Shown piece after piece: positions 34,775 to 41,136 of a stretch of DNA of 42,660 nucleotides (its first letter is position 1; every line of letters starts with the position of its first letter). The DNA is from an uncultured Eubacteriales bacterium (GTDB taxonomy: Bacteria; Bacillota; Clostridia; UMGS1883). The DNA is taken from contig CAJJUC010000002.1 of assembly GCA_905195005.1 (NCBI GenBank), forward strand, positions 1-42,660. The letters are read 5' to 3'. The translations under genes and the position numbers were made by a program. The notes under the pieces were generated by a model. That model was given only the letters and a program-made list of their open reading frames with translations. It searched no databases and had not been told where the DNA came from.

Positions 34775-34807
34775 CAAAAATTCTTTGTTACATTTCTGTT
34801 ACCGGTA

Positions 34808-34836
34808 TTGAAATTTCCCTCCCAAAGGTGTATTCT
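34808..34836 (+). promoter_or_regulatory. Promoter of ireB
   Basis: TTGAAA (34808-34813), 17-base spacer, TATTCT (34831-34836), 33 bases before the ATG. Confidence 0.6.
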
Positions 34837-34869
34837 ATATATATATTCCGAGAGAAAGGGTGGCTCTTT

Positions 34870-35121
34870 ATGACAGACAACAGAACTACACATATTGATA
34901 TTTGCAAAACGAGAGATACGGAGATTGACGCAATAATCTGCCGTGTGCACAGTGCGCTTGTCGAAAAAGGGTATGACCCCATAAGCCAGCTTGTAGGATA
35001 TATCATGTCGGGCGACCCTACCTATATAACGGGTTACAAGGGTGCGAGAAGCCTGATAACAAAGGTTGAGCGCGATGAAATTCTTGAGGTTGTATTCCGC
35101 AAATATCTTGAAAACAAATGA
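34870..35121 (+). CDS. ireB: IreB-family regulatory phosphoprotein (UPF0297)
   Basis: An 83-residue cytoplasmic protein of the IreB family, which in Enterococcus is phosphorylated by the IreK kinase and affects cephalosporin tolerance. The conserved core is clear: EKGYDP-SQLVGYIMSGDPTYIT-YKGAR-LI-KVERDEI. The start at 34870 has AAAGGGTGG upstream; a longer frame back to 34768 lies over the promoter. Usually ireB precedes ruvX; here it stands alone, divergent from rnhA. The threonine-rich N-terminus (NRTTHID) could hold the phosphosites. Confidence 0.93.
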   Translation: MTDNRTTHIDICKTRDTEIDAIICRVHSALVEKGYDPISQLVGYIMSGDPTYITGYKGARSLITKVERDEILEVVFRKYLENK

Positions 35122-35224
35122 AAATGAAGAAAAGGGGATGTTAAAAAGCTCCGGAACGCAAGAAAAGGAAAAAAAACATATATTACAGGAAATATAATTG
35201 TTGCAGTTTGGATGCATTAAGGCA

Positions 35225-35249
35225 GAAAAATCAAAAAATTTGATTTTTC
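35225..35249 (+). terminator. AT-rich hairpin after ireB
   Basis: An 11-bp perfect stem (35225-35235 with 35239-35249) of nearly only A-T pairs, 104 bases after ireB. It is too weak to be sure of termination. Confidence 0.35.
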
Positions 35250-35275
35250 AAATAATTACTTCTTTTCTTGCTATC

Positions 35276-35349
35276 AACAAACTTCGCCGCTCGGCGTACC
35301 TATGTACGCCGTCGGGTAACCCAAAGCTTCAGCTTTGGCTCAGTTTGTT
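35276..35349. repeat. Cloverleaf-like palindromic intergenic element
   Basis: A 74-base unit with an outer 8-bp stem (35276-35283 with 35342-35349) enclosing two perfect 8-bp hairpins: 35292-35299 with 35304-35311, and 35321-35328 with 35331-35338. Its three-way junction resembles REP/MITE-type repeats. No tRNA T-loop or anticodon arm is present. It lies in the 365-base gap between ireB and dacF, which otherwise holds hairpins only. Confidence 0.6.
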
Positions 35350-35388
35350 AATTCCAAAGCTTTTTTCCCATCCGCTTGTAAAAGCAGA

Positions 35389-35424
35389 GGCTGTTTAAAA
35401 AGTCCATTGACTTTTCAAACAGCC
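35389..35424 (+). terminator. Terminator-like hairpin upstream of dacF
   Basis: A 15-of-16-bp stem (35389-35404 with 35409-35424, one mismatch) with a four-base loop, followed by a short run of T in CCGATTTT. It could end transcripts from the left. Confidence 0.5.
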
Positions 35425-35440
35425 CCGATTTTCCCATGTA

Positions 35441-35486
35441 ATAAAAATCCTTCTTCGTAATAAAATTTACGGAGGGGGATTTTTAT
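35441..35486 (+). promoter_or_regulatory. Hairpin covering the dacF ribosome binding site
   Basis: A continuous 20-bp stem (35441-35460 with 35467-35486, three G-U pairs) and a six-base loop end exactly at the base before the ATG. The 3' arm contains the whole GGAGGGGG ribosome site, so translation must need this stem to open. Confidence 0.7.
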
Positions 35487-36347
35487 ATGAAAAAAGTTGC
35501 TGCGCTTTTAATATTTTCACTGCTGATTACGCAAAATGCCATTGCCGTTGATTTAAGTGCAAGGGCTGCGGCGCTGATTGACGGAAAAAGCGGAAAGGTT
35601 CTTTTTGAAAAGAACAAGGACGAGCGGCTTCCGATGGCAAGCACAACGAAGATTATGACAGGGCTGCTTGCCTGCGAAAGCAAGAAAATGAAAAAAGTCG
35701 TCACCGTCAGCCCGGTTGCGTCGGGCACGGAGGGATCGTCGCTGTGGCTTGAACCCGGGGAAAAGCAAACGCTCGAAAACCTTACATACGGGCTTATGCT
35801 GCGCAGCGGAAACGACGCCGCCGTTGCAATCGCGGAATACCTCGGTGGAAGCACGGAAGCGTTTGCGCTGATGATGAATGAACGGGCAAAGAAAATCGGC
35901 GTTCAAAACACGGGCTTCCAAAATCCGAACGGACTTGACGCCGAGGGGCACTTCACAACCGCATACGATTTGGCGCTTATAAGCCGCGAGGCAATGAAAA
36001 ACAAAAAATTCCGAAAAATAGTATCGGCAAAAAACAAAACCATTCCATGGGAAAGCTCCGAATGGGACAGAAGTCTGACAAACCACAATAAAATGCTGTG
36101 GCGCTACGAGGGCTGCAACGGCATAAAAACCGGGTTCACGAAAAAAAGCGGCAGGTGCCTTGTCACAAGCGCAAAAAGGGGGAAAACGGAGCTGATATGC
36201 GTCACGCTCAATGCGCCCGACGACTGGAACGACCACACGAAAATGCTTGATTACGGCTTTGAAACGCTTGGCGCCGCCGAGGAAAAAACGGTGTTTCTCC
36301 CCTTTTTCAAAAAAGCTCCGTCCGTTCCGGCCCTGAGCCTATCATGA
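35487..36347 (+). CDS. dacF: Short D-alanyl-D-alanine carboxypeptidase
   Basis: A 286-residue penicillin-binding protein of the peptidase S11 family. It has a signal peptide (about 1-20), the catalytic STTK tetrad at 52-55, SGN at 107-109 and KTG near residue 216. It trims the last D-Ala of peptidoglycan stem peptides. The usual C-terminal PBP5-type beta domain and amphipathic anchor are missing (typical length about 380), so it may be released or attached by other means. Its last 41 bases overlap the convergent DeoR gene. The ribosome site is folded into a long hairpin. DacF, DacB or DacA cannot be separated by sequence alone. Confidence 0.85.
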   Translation: MKKVAALLIFSLLITQNAIAVDLSARAAALIDGKSGKVLFEKNKDERLPMASTTKIMTGLLACESKKMKKVVTVSPVASGTEGSSLWLEPGEKQTLENLTYGLMLRSGNDAAVAIAEYLGGSTEAFALMMNERAKKIGVQNTGFQNPNGLDAEGHFTTAYDLALISREAMKNKKFRKIVSAKNKTIPWESSEWDRSLTNHNKMLWRYEGCNGIKTGFTKKSGRCLVTSAKRGKTELICVTLNAPDDWNDHTKMLDYGFETLGAAEEKTVFLPFFKKAPSVPALSLS

Positions 36348-37023
36348 TAATATCGTCGGCATCCTCCGCGCGGCACAGGGTATACGGATATTTTTTGCCG
36401 AGCTTTTCACCGTCCAGCAAAAACAGCTTTTTTGCGGCATTTTGTATAACAGCCTTGCGCACGGCTGTCTGGCGCTCATCGTTATCGCTTATTATACCGT
36501 TGCTCGAAATTCCCATTGCCGAGAAAAACGCAATATCAACATTTATATCCCTGAGGAAGCGTTCGGTTTCGCTTCCGACAGTACACATATCGACTTCGTA
36601 ATAATCGCCGCCGGCAATAATGCACGGAATATGATATTTTGCGGCTTCAAGCAGATTCATCACAGAATTTGTTATTATTTTTATATCCTTGTACTCCGAA
36701 AGCAAAGAGATAACATGCATACACGTTGTTGACGAATCGATAAAAACCGTAAGAGAATCGCACAGATATTTTTCGGCACGCTTTGAAAGCATGCTCTTTT
36801 CCTTAGAATTGAGCAGTCTTCTTGCGGCAACCGGCAAAACCGCGTTGTCCTCAATGCTTACCGCACCGCCGTTATACCGCTTTATGTATCCGCCGCGTTC
36901 CAGCTCCTTAAGGTCGCGGCGGATTGTCATTTCGCACACAAAAAAATGCGCGGCAAGCGCCTTTACCGACGCTCTTTTTTTTCGTCCGATAAATTCTATC
37001 ATATCCTGCTGCCGTTCATTCAT
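36307..37023 (-). CDS. DeoR-family transcriptional repressor
   Basis: A 238-residue regulator. Residues 1-55 form the DeoR winged helix (CEMTIRRDLKELERGG); the rest is the sugar-phosphate sensor domain (IDSSTTCMHV, ITNSVMNL, GGDYYE, FFSAMGI). The start at 37023 has GGAGG upstream; 18 more codons in frame lie over the operator. Such proteins answer to a phosphorylated sugar; the ligand is unknown. The nearby PfkB kinase on the same strand may belong to the same sugar pathway, but there is no clear operon link. Confidence 0.9.
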   Translation of the reverse strand: MNERQQDMIEFIGRKKRASVKALAAHFFVCEMTIRRDLKELERGGYIKRYNGGAVSIEDNAVLPVAARRLLNSKEKSMLSKRAEKYLCDSLTVFIDSSTTCMHVISLLSEYKDIKIITNSVMNLLEAAKYHIPCIIAGGDYYEVDMCTVGSETERFLRDINVDIAFFSAMGISSNGIISDNDERQTAVRKAVIQNAAKKLFLLDGEKLGKKYPYTLCRAEDADDIIMIGSGPERTELF

Positions 37024-37048
37024 AATCAACGCCTCCGTTTGTTCGATA

Positions 37049-37079
37049 AAATGTTCGTTTTCAAACATAACGAACATTT
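37049..37079. promoter_or_regulatory. DeoR operator
   Basis: A perfect 11-bp inverted repeat AAATGTTCGTT / AACGAACATTT (37049-37059 and 37069-37079) with a nine-base spacer, plus a third half site GTTCG at 37041-37045. Its position just downstream of the deoR start of transcription and beside the divergent promoter suggests autoregulation and control of the divergent gene. Confidence 0.7.
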
Positions 37080-37080
37080 A

Positions 37081-37109
37081 TTGACATTTCCTTTGAAATA
37101 TTCTATCAT
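37081..37109 (+). promoter_or_regulatory. Promoter of the YgjV-like gene
   Basis: TTGACA (37081-37086), 17-base spacer, TATCAT (37104-37109). It overlaps the divergent deoR promoter and touches the operator. Confidence 0.68.
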
Positions 37110-37128
37110 AAATCTGCATTGATGACAA
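37100..37128 (-). promoter_or_regulatory. Promoter of the DeoR gene
   Basis: Minus-strand TTGTCA (37123-37128), 17-base spacer, TAGAAT (37100-37105). Its -10 overlaps the -10 of the divergent promoter. Confidence 0.65.
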
Positions 37129-37153
37129 GTTAATTTAAAGGAGTGTTTTCAAA

Positions 37154-37666
37154 TTGACGGCATATAATTTTATCGTACAGGCTTTGGGCATCGCAGGGAT
37201 AGTTGCAAGTATATTGTCATTCCAATGCAAGCGGCACAAGCCGCTGATGTGCCTTAGGACAGCCAACGAGCTGCTGTTCGGAATTCAATACCTTATGCTC
37301 GGCGCATACACGGGAATGCTTGCGAATTTTATCGGCTGCGTGAGAAACATAATTTTCACAAGAATGGTTGAAAAGAAAAAAAGCACCATGAGCATGAGAT
37401 TTCTTTTCAGCGTGTTATTCATTGTAATGTCGCTTTTCACATGGGCAGGCTTTAAAAGTATTCTTATCGGCGTTGCAAAGGTTATGTCTACCTATGCATA
37501 CGGAAGCAAAAACACGGGCTTCGTGCGCATTATAATTCTTTTAACAAGCTCCGTCTGGCTTTTTTACGACGCCGCTGTTAAATCCTATGCAGGCTGCGCC
37601 TGCGAAATTTTCACGCTTTGTTCGATCATCGCCGGGATTATCAGAATCGATATTCTGAAAAAGTAA
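37154..37666 (+). CDS. YgjV-like membrane protein
   Basis: A 170-residue membrane protein with about five hydrophobic segments and polar ends. It resembles the YgjV/Imp family of small inner-membrane proteins (Q-x-x-G-x-x-G then CKRHK, LNELLFGIQY-type helix). Function is unknown; the family has MFS-independent topology. The start is TTG at 37154 with AAAGGAG ten bases upstream. It has its own promoter next to the DeoR operator, so the DeoR protein probably controls it. Confidence 0.75.
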   Translation: MTAYNFIVQALGIAGIVASILSFQCKRHKPLMCLRTANELLFGIQYLMLGAYTGMLANFIGCVRNIIFTRMVEKKKSTMSMRFLFSVLFIVMSLFTWAGFKSILIGVAKVMSTYAYGSKNTGFVRIIILLTSSVWLFYDAAVKSYAGCACEIFTLCSIIAGIIRIDILKK

Positions 37667-37697
37667 GCATGGGGTTGTCGCCCCATGCTTACTTTTT
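37658..37697. terminator. Bidirectional terminator between convergent genes
   Basis: A perfect 17-bp stem (37658-37674 with 37681-37697) and a six-base loop with A-run and T-run at the two ends. It includes the stop codon of the YgjV-like gene and touches the stop of the CotF-like gene, serving both strands. Confidence 0.9.
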
Positions 37698-38152
37698 CAG
37701 GAGTACATATTGTTTGCAGCCATATAATCGTAAATCAGCTTGCCGTGCTCCTGTTCTTCTTTCTGAATATGATTCAGCGTATTGCGAAGACCTTCATTCT
37801 TAAATTCAAACACGCATGTGTCGTACAGGTGCGACGCGTGCTTTTCCGTTGCAAGCATGTCGGCGCAAAGGAAGTCATCATGCTTTTTTTCCTCGCTGTC
37901 GGCAATGGAATAGTATTCCGAAACGGTCGGCTTCTGCATTGCCGATGAGCTTCCGAGTGAAGCCTCCTCCCCGTTTTCGATTTTTTTGATGGTTTCCAAA
38001 TGTCCGCGCTCAACGCCCTCAATGTATTCAAACACATTTTTAAGCTGAGGGTCGCAGGCTTCAGCCGCGCATCTTTCGTACTTGTCAACGCAAAGCTGCT
38101 CCTGTTCTTTCAAATCCTTTAAAAGCTCCGTTTCCTTTTGTGATAACTGCAT
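37697..38152 (-). CDS. Ferritin-like CotF-family protein
   Basis: A 151-residue helical protein. The start at 38152 has GGAG upstream. Four helices with repeated Glu/His positions (EYIEGVERGH, EEQEHGKL) suggest a ferritin-like bundle, as in the spore-coat CotF family. It is soluble with no signal. CotF proteins are in or near the spore coat of Bacillus; the role in clostridia is unclear. It is a single gene ending at the bidirectional terminator. Confidence 0.75.
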   Translation of the reverse strand: MQLSQKETELLKDLKEQEQLCVDKYERCAAEACDPQLKNVFEYIEGVERGHLETIKKIENGEEASLGSSSAMQKPTVSEYYSIADSEEKKHDDFLCADMLATEKHASHLYDTCVFEFKNEGLRNTLNHIQKEEQEHGKLIYDYMAANNMYS

Positions 38153-38260
38153 AATAATCTCCATTCCGCCGCCCTGCTTCGGCAATATTTTTTTGCAGAG
38201 GAGGGTTTCTCAATTGACCCGATATTATTATGCACCTATTTTTCAATATTTATCCTTTTT

Positions 38261-39286
38261 TTATCTTACCATTTCATCCTGAACGCCCGTTGATTTGTGC
38301 GATTTGATGACGCTTTCAATTTCATCGATGCTGCTTGCCGACATATCGCCGGTCACAGTGCACTTTACAGCCGAAAGCGCATTGCCGATTTCAAGCGCAC
38401 GGCGGACATCTCCGTGCGTAATCAGCCCGTACATAACGCCGGCAAGATATGCGTCTCCGCTGCCGATTCTGTCGATAACCTCAATCCCGTTATACGGCTC
38501 TTCCTCGTAAAAAGCGCCGTCACAATATATTTTTGATGTGAAATTATGCCTGTTCGGCGTAACCGCGTGCCGCTGCGTTGTTGCAACAAGGCGGCAGCCG
38601 TACCGCTCCGCATATCCCTGCATTATTTCCTCAAGCGTGCCTGTGCGCCGCAGCATTCTGCGCGAGGTTTCCTCCGAAACGAACAGCAGATCAACATACG
38701 GGAACACCTTTTCTATAACCTCGCGCGCTTCGTCCTCGCTCCAGAGCGCCGCCCTGTAATTAACGTCGAACGAAATCATCGCGCCTGCCGCCTTAAAGCG
38801 CTTAATCATTTCAAGCGCCGTTTCGCGCAGCGTCTTTGATATGGCAAGCGTTATGCTGCTGATATGAAAAATCTTCGCCTTATCATATATATCGGACGGA
38901 ATTTCATCAATTGAAAGCGAGCATACCGAGGACTCCGCCCTGTCATATATAACCGAAGACTTGCGCGGATATGCTCCGCTCTCGTAATAATAAATCCCGA
39001 GCCGTTTTTTCGGCGAATCGTCATAAACTATGTAATCGTCACTGACATTTCCGTACCTTATTTTATTGCGCATAAAATGACCGAGCTTGTTTGAGGGCAG
39101 CCTCGTCACAAGCGCCGAGCGCACGCCGAGCATTGCCGCACCCGACACAACGTTCAGCTCAGACCCTGCGGCGTTTTTCTCAAAAATCTCACTCTGCGAA
39201 ATCTTTTCCTTGTCGGGCGGAGAAAGCCGCATCATAACCTCCCCCAGTCCGATAATATCAAACTCGGTGTTTTCCTTAAATGTCAT
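38261..39286 (-). CDS. PfkB-family sugar kinase, KdgK-like
   Basis: A 341-residue ribokinase-fold enzyme that phosphorylates a sugar or sugar acid, probably 2-keto-3-deoxygluconate by similarity. The N-terminal signature is IIGLGEVMMRLSPP; the C-terminal signature DRIGSGDAYLAGV holds the catalytic Asp and anion hole (near residue 275). The substrate cannot be fixed by sequence. AGAAGGG lies before ATG. The promoter is inside a terminator hairpin (see separate entry). Next to it are no other sugar-acid genes. Confidence 0.85.
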   Translation of the reverse strand: MTFKENTEFDIIGLGEVMMRLSPPDKEKISQSEIFEKNAAGSELNVVSGAAMLGVRSALVTRLPSNKLGHFMRNKIRYGNVSDDYIVYDDSPKKRLGIYYYESGAYPRKSSVIYDRAESSVCSLSIDEIPSDIYDKAKIFHISSITLAISKTLRETALEMIKRFKAAGAMISFDVNYRAALWSEDEAREVIEKVFPYVDLLFVSEETSRRMLRRTGTLEEIMQGYAERYGCRLVATTQRHAVTPNRHNFTSKIYCDGAFYEEEPYNGIEVIDRIGSGDAYLAGVMYGLITHGDVRRALEIGNALSAVKCTVTGDMSASSIDEIESVIKSHKSTGVQDEMVR

Positions 39287-39304
39287 AAAAAGCCCTTCTT
39301 TCCG

Positions 39305-39354
39305 AAAAAAATCTCTGTCATATGTTTTATTATAGCATACGGCAGAGATTTTTT
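39305..39354 (-). terminator. Terminator after the TauE/SafE pair
   Basis: A 12-bp outer stem (39306-39317 with 39343-39354), extended inward by six more pairs with one mismatch, has an A-run on one side and a T-run on the other. It ends the spo0A-TauE transcript. Confidence 0.75.
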
Positions 39355-39357
39355 CAA
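39329..39357 (-). promoter_or_regulatory. Sugar-kinase promoter inside the terminator
   Basis: Minus-strand TTGAAA (39352-39357), 17-base spacer, TATAAT (39329-39334). The -10 lies in the loop of the terminator hairpin and the spacer in its arm. Confidence 0.65.
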
Positions 39358-39359
39358 TA

Positions 39360-39725
39360 TTATTGTTTTTTAAACAGTTTTACAGACTTAAATATTTCAC
39401 CGCAGCCGAATACAAATATAAACGCTGCAAAGAGCTTTCCCAAAATGCGCGGCGAAAGCCTGACCGCAAGATATGCCCCCAAAGCGGCGAACGGAGCGCC
39501 GCATATAACCATCGGGAGCGCGGCTTTGGTTTCAATATTTTTGTTTTTTATGTGAACAACGAGCGCCGCAGCAGCCGATGGAATAAAATAGTAGAGATTC
39601 ACTGTCTGCGCAGTGTGCTGCGACGCGCCTGCAAAAATCGTCAGCACGGGAATCAGAATCATTCCTCCGCCGACGCCCATTCCGCTAAGTATGCCTGACA
39701 GAAATCCTGCCGCCGCCAAAAGCAT
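39360..39725 (-). CDS. TauE/SafE half-transporter (second half)
   Basis: A 121-residue membrane protein with three to four hydrophobic helices, starting with GFLSGILSGMGVGGGMILIP, the typical first-helix motif of the TauE/SafE (DUF81) exporters. It is half the family length of about 250 residues. AAAGGAGG is before ATG. It follows a similar half by 12 bases, so a two-subunit exporter is likely. The substrate (sulfite, sulfoacetate or another anion) is unknown. Confidence 0.8.
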   Translation of the reverse strand: MLLAAAGFLSGILSGMGVGGGMILIPVLTIFAGASQHTAQTVNLYYFIPSAAAALVVHIKNKNIETKAALPMVICGAPFAALGAYLAVRLSPRILGKLFAAFIFVFGCGEIFKSVKLFKKQ

Positions 39726-39737
39726 ACAATCCCTCCT

Positions 39738-40091
39738 TTACCTGAAAAACATACGCACAGCGGCTGTAATCATAACCGCGCCGAAGCCTGCACGGATATA
39801 CTTCACGGGCAGCCGTGACAAAAGCTTTGCGCCGACTGCCGCCCCGGCAATTCCCCCTGCCGAGGTTTTTAAAATCATTCGCCAATCGGCAAAGCCTGCG
39901 CGGCTGTACACAAGCATTCCGGCAATTGTCAGCGGAAGAATAACCGCAATTGCAGTTGCATGCGCCTTTTTCTCCTCAACGTTCAGAAAACGCTTCAACG
40001 CAAGCACCGCAACAATTCCTCCGCCCGACGCAAAGAATCCGTTTATGAGCCCGACTGCCGCCCCGATGATATAATTACGCACGCGCTTCAT
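39738..40091 (-). CDS. TauE/SafE half-transporter (first half)
   Basis: A 117-residue membrane protein with about four hydrophobic helices; the opening GAAVGLINGFFASGGGIVAV matches the Gly-rich TauE/SafE motif. It is the partner of the half-size protein downstream. Its ATG overlaps the spo0A stop (TGATG), so it is probably translated by coupling with spo0A. Half-size neighbouring TauE/SafE genes are known in Firmicutes. Confidence 0.8.
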   Translation of the reverse strand: MKRVRNYIIGAAVGLINGFFASGGGIVAVLALKRFLNVEEKKAHATAIAVILPLTIAGMLVYSRAGFADWRMILKTSAGGIAGAAVGAKLLSRLPVKYIRAGFGAVMITAAVRMFFR

Positions 40092-40894
40092 CAGGAAACA
40101 AGCATTTCAAGACGGAGCTTGTCCGCTATCATTGCAATAAATTCGCTGTTTGTCGGCTTGCCCTTGTTATTGCTCACCGTATAGCCGAACAGCTTATAAA
40201 GCTCCTCCTCGTTTCCGCGGATGCATGCAACCTCAATCGCGTGTCTTATGGCGCGCTCCACACGGCTTGGCGATGTGTTGTGCCGCGTTGCAACCTTCGG
40301 ATAAAGCTGCTTTGTCACGGCATTTATAAGCTCCGAGTCCTTAATGCTCATTATAATAGCGTCGCGCAGATACTGATAGCCCTTAATATTTGCAGGCACG
40401 CCCACCGAATGAATCGTGTTTGTAACGGAAATTTCAATTGCGCGGTCGCTCGGTCTGTCGCCGGTGTGGATATTCTCCGGCATTGCGATTCTGCCGCCGT
40501 GCTGCTTTGCGGCAAGCGAGGCGCTCAGAAGCTTTATTCTCTCGTAAATCGTTTCCGGTTCGCACGGCTTTATCATAAAGTAGTCAGCACCGAGCTCCAT
40601 GCAAAGATTCGTCACGCTTTCCTTTTTTGCGCCCGTCATCACAATAACAATCGGTCTGCGTGAAGCCGGAATTGCATTTATATCTTTCAAAACGGCAATG
40701 CCGTCCTTTTTCGGAAGAACAATTTCCATCAGCACAACATCGGGCGTAAGCTCGCGGAGCATTTCCGTTGCCTCGATTCCGTCCGCCGCTTTTCCTACAA
40801 CCTCAACATCGCCCTTTCCCTCAAAAAACACGCTGATTCTCGACATTAACTCCGTGCTGCTGTCAGCAAGCAGCAATTTTACCTTGTTTTTCAT
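40091..40894 (-). CDS. spo0A: Spo0A with altered phosphoacceptor site
   Basis: A 267-residue response regulator that controls entry to sporulation. The C-terminal DNA-binding domain is classical (TSPSRVERAIRHAIEVA recognition helix, SEFIAMIADKLRLE end). The N-terminal receiver (1 to about 125) has Thr 86 and the Lys of MIKP, but the position equal to Asp 56 in Bacillus subtilis is Glu 57 (codon GAA at 40724-40726), within VVLMEIVLP. The acidic pair at the start is Asp 11-Ser 12 rather than Asp-Asp. So phosphorylation as known is not possible. AGGAGG lies before ATG. The two half-transporters follow directly. Confidence 0.95.
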   Translation of the reverse strand: MKNKVKLLLADSSTELMSRISVFFEGKGDVEVVGKAADGIEATEMLRELTPDVVLMEIVLPKKDGIAVLKDINAIPASRRPIVIVMTGAKKESVTNLCMELGADYFMIKPCEPETIYERIKLLSASLAAKQHGGRIAMPENIHTGDRPSDRAIEISVTNTIHSVGVPANIKGYQYLRDAIIMSIKDSELINAVTKQLYPKVATRHNTSPSRVERAIRHAIEVACIRGNEEELYKLFGYTVSNNKGKPTNSEFIAMIADKLRLEMLVS

Positions 40895-40927
40895 TTTTTT
40901 CCTCCTGTAAAACTTGATTTCGTATAT

Positions 40928-40956
40928 ATATTACCACAATATGGAAATAAATGCAA
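40928..40956 (-). promoter_or_regulatory. Promoter of spo0A
   Basis: Minus-strand TTGCAT (40951-40956), 17-base spacer, TAATAT (40928-40933), 34 bases before the spo0A ATG. It is a vegetative-type promoter; a clear sigma-H site was not seen. Confidence 0.55.
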
Positions 40957-41029
40957 GAGTTTTTTGCAAATATTTGGAAATATTTTTCCGTTAAATCCAT
41001 CAACCTCTCAAAATCTGTTAAAATAGGCA

Positions 41030-41058
41030 TTGATTTTCACGCTTTCCGGTGGTAATAT
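41030..41058 (+). promoter_or_regulatory. Promoter of the duplicated membrane protein gene
   Basis: TTGATT (41030-41035), 17-base spacer, TAATAT (41053-41058), divergent from spo0A. Confidence 0.5.
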
Positions 41059-41093
41059 ATTATAGTATGGAATCCGTTCTATGATATTTTAAA

Positions 41094-41125
41094 CCTGTTT
41101 TAATAAAAATTTTTATTAAAACAGG
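41094..41125 (+). promoter_or_regulatory. 32-bp perfect palindrome over the ribosome site
   Basis: A perfect self-complementary 32-bp sequence (41094-41109 with 41110-41125). Its last three bases are the first part of the AGGAGTG ribosome site of the following gene. It could be a folded mRNA lid or a protein operator. Confidence 0.65.
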
Positions 41126-41136
41126 AGTGATATACG

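Noticed and set aside
35276..35349. Possible tRNA because of the cloverleaf fold
   Set aside because: No T-loop GTTC motif, no anticodon arm of proper size and no acceptor end; the fold has only two inner hairpins.
35389..35424. Insertion-sequence end
   Set aside because: The inverted repeat resembles some IS termini, but there is no transposase remnant nearby and it fits a hairpin terminator as well.
35553..36236. 227-codon minus-strand frame opposite dacF
   Set aside because: The dacF motifs are unmistakable on the plus strand; the antisense product has no recognisable pattern.
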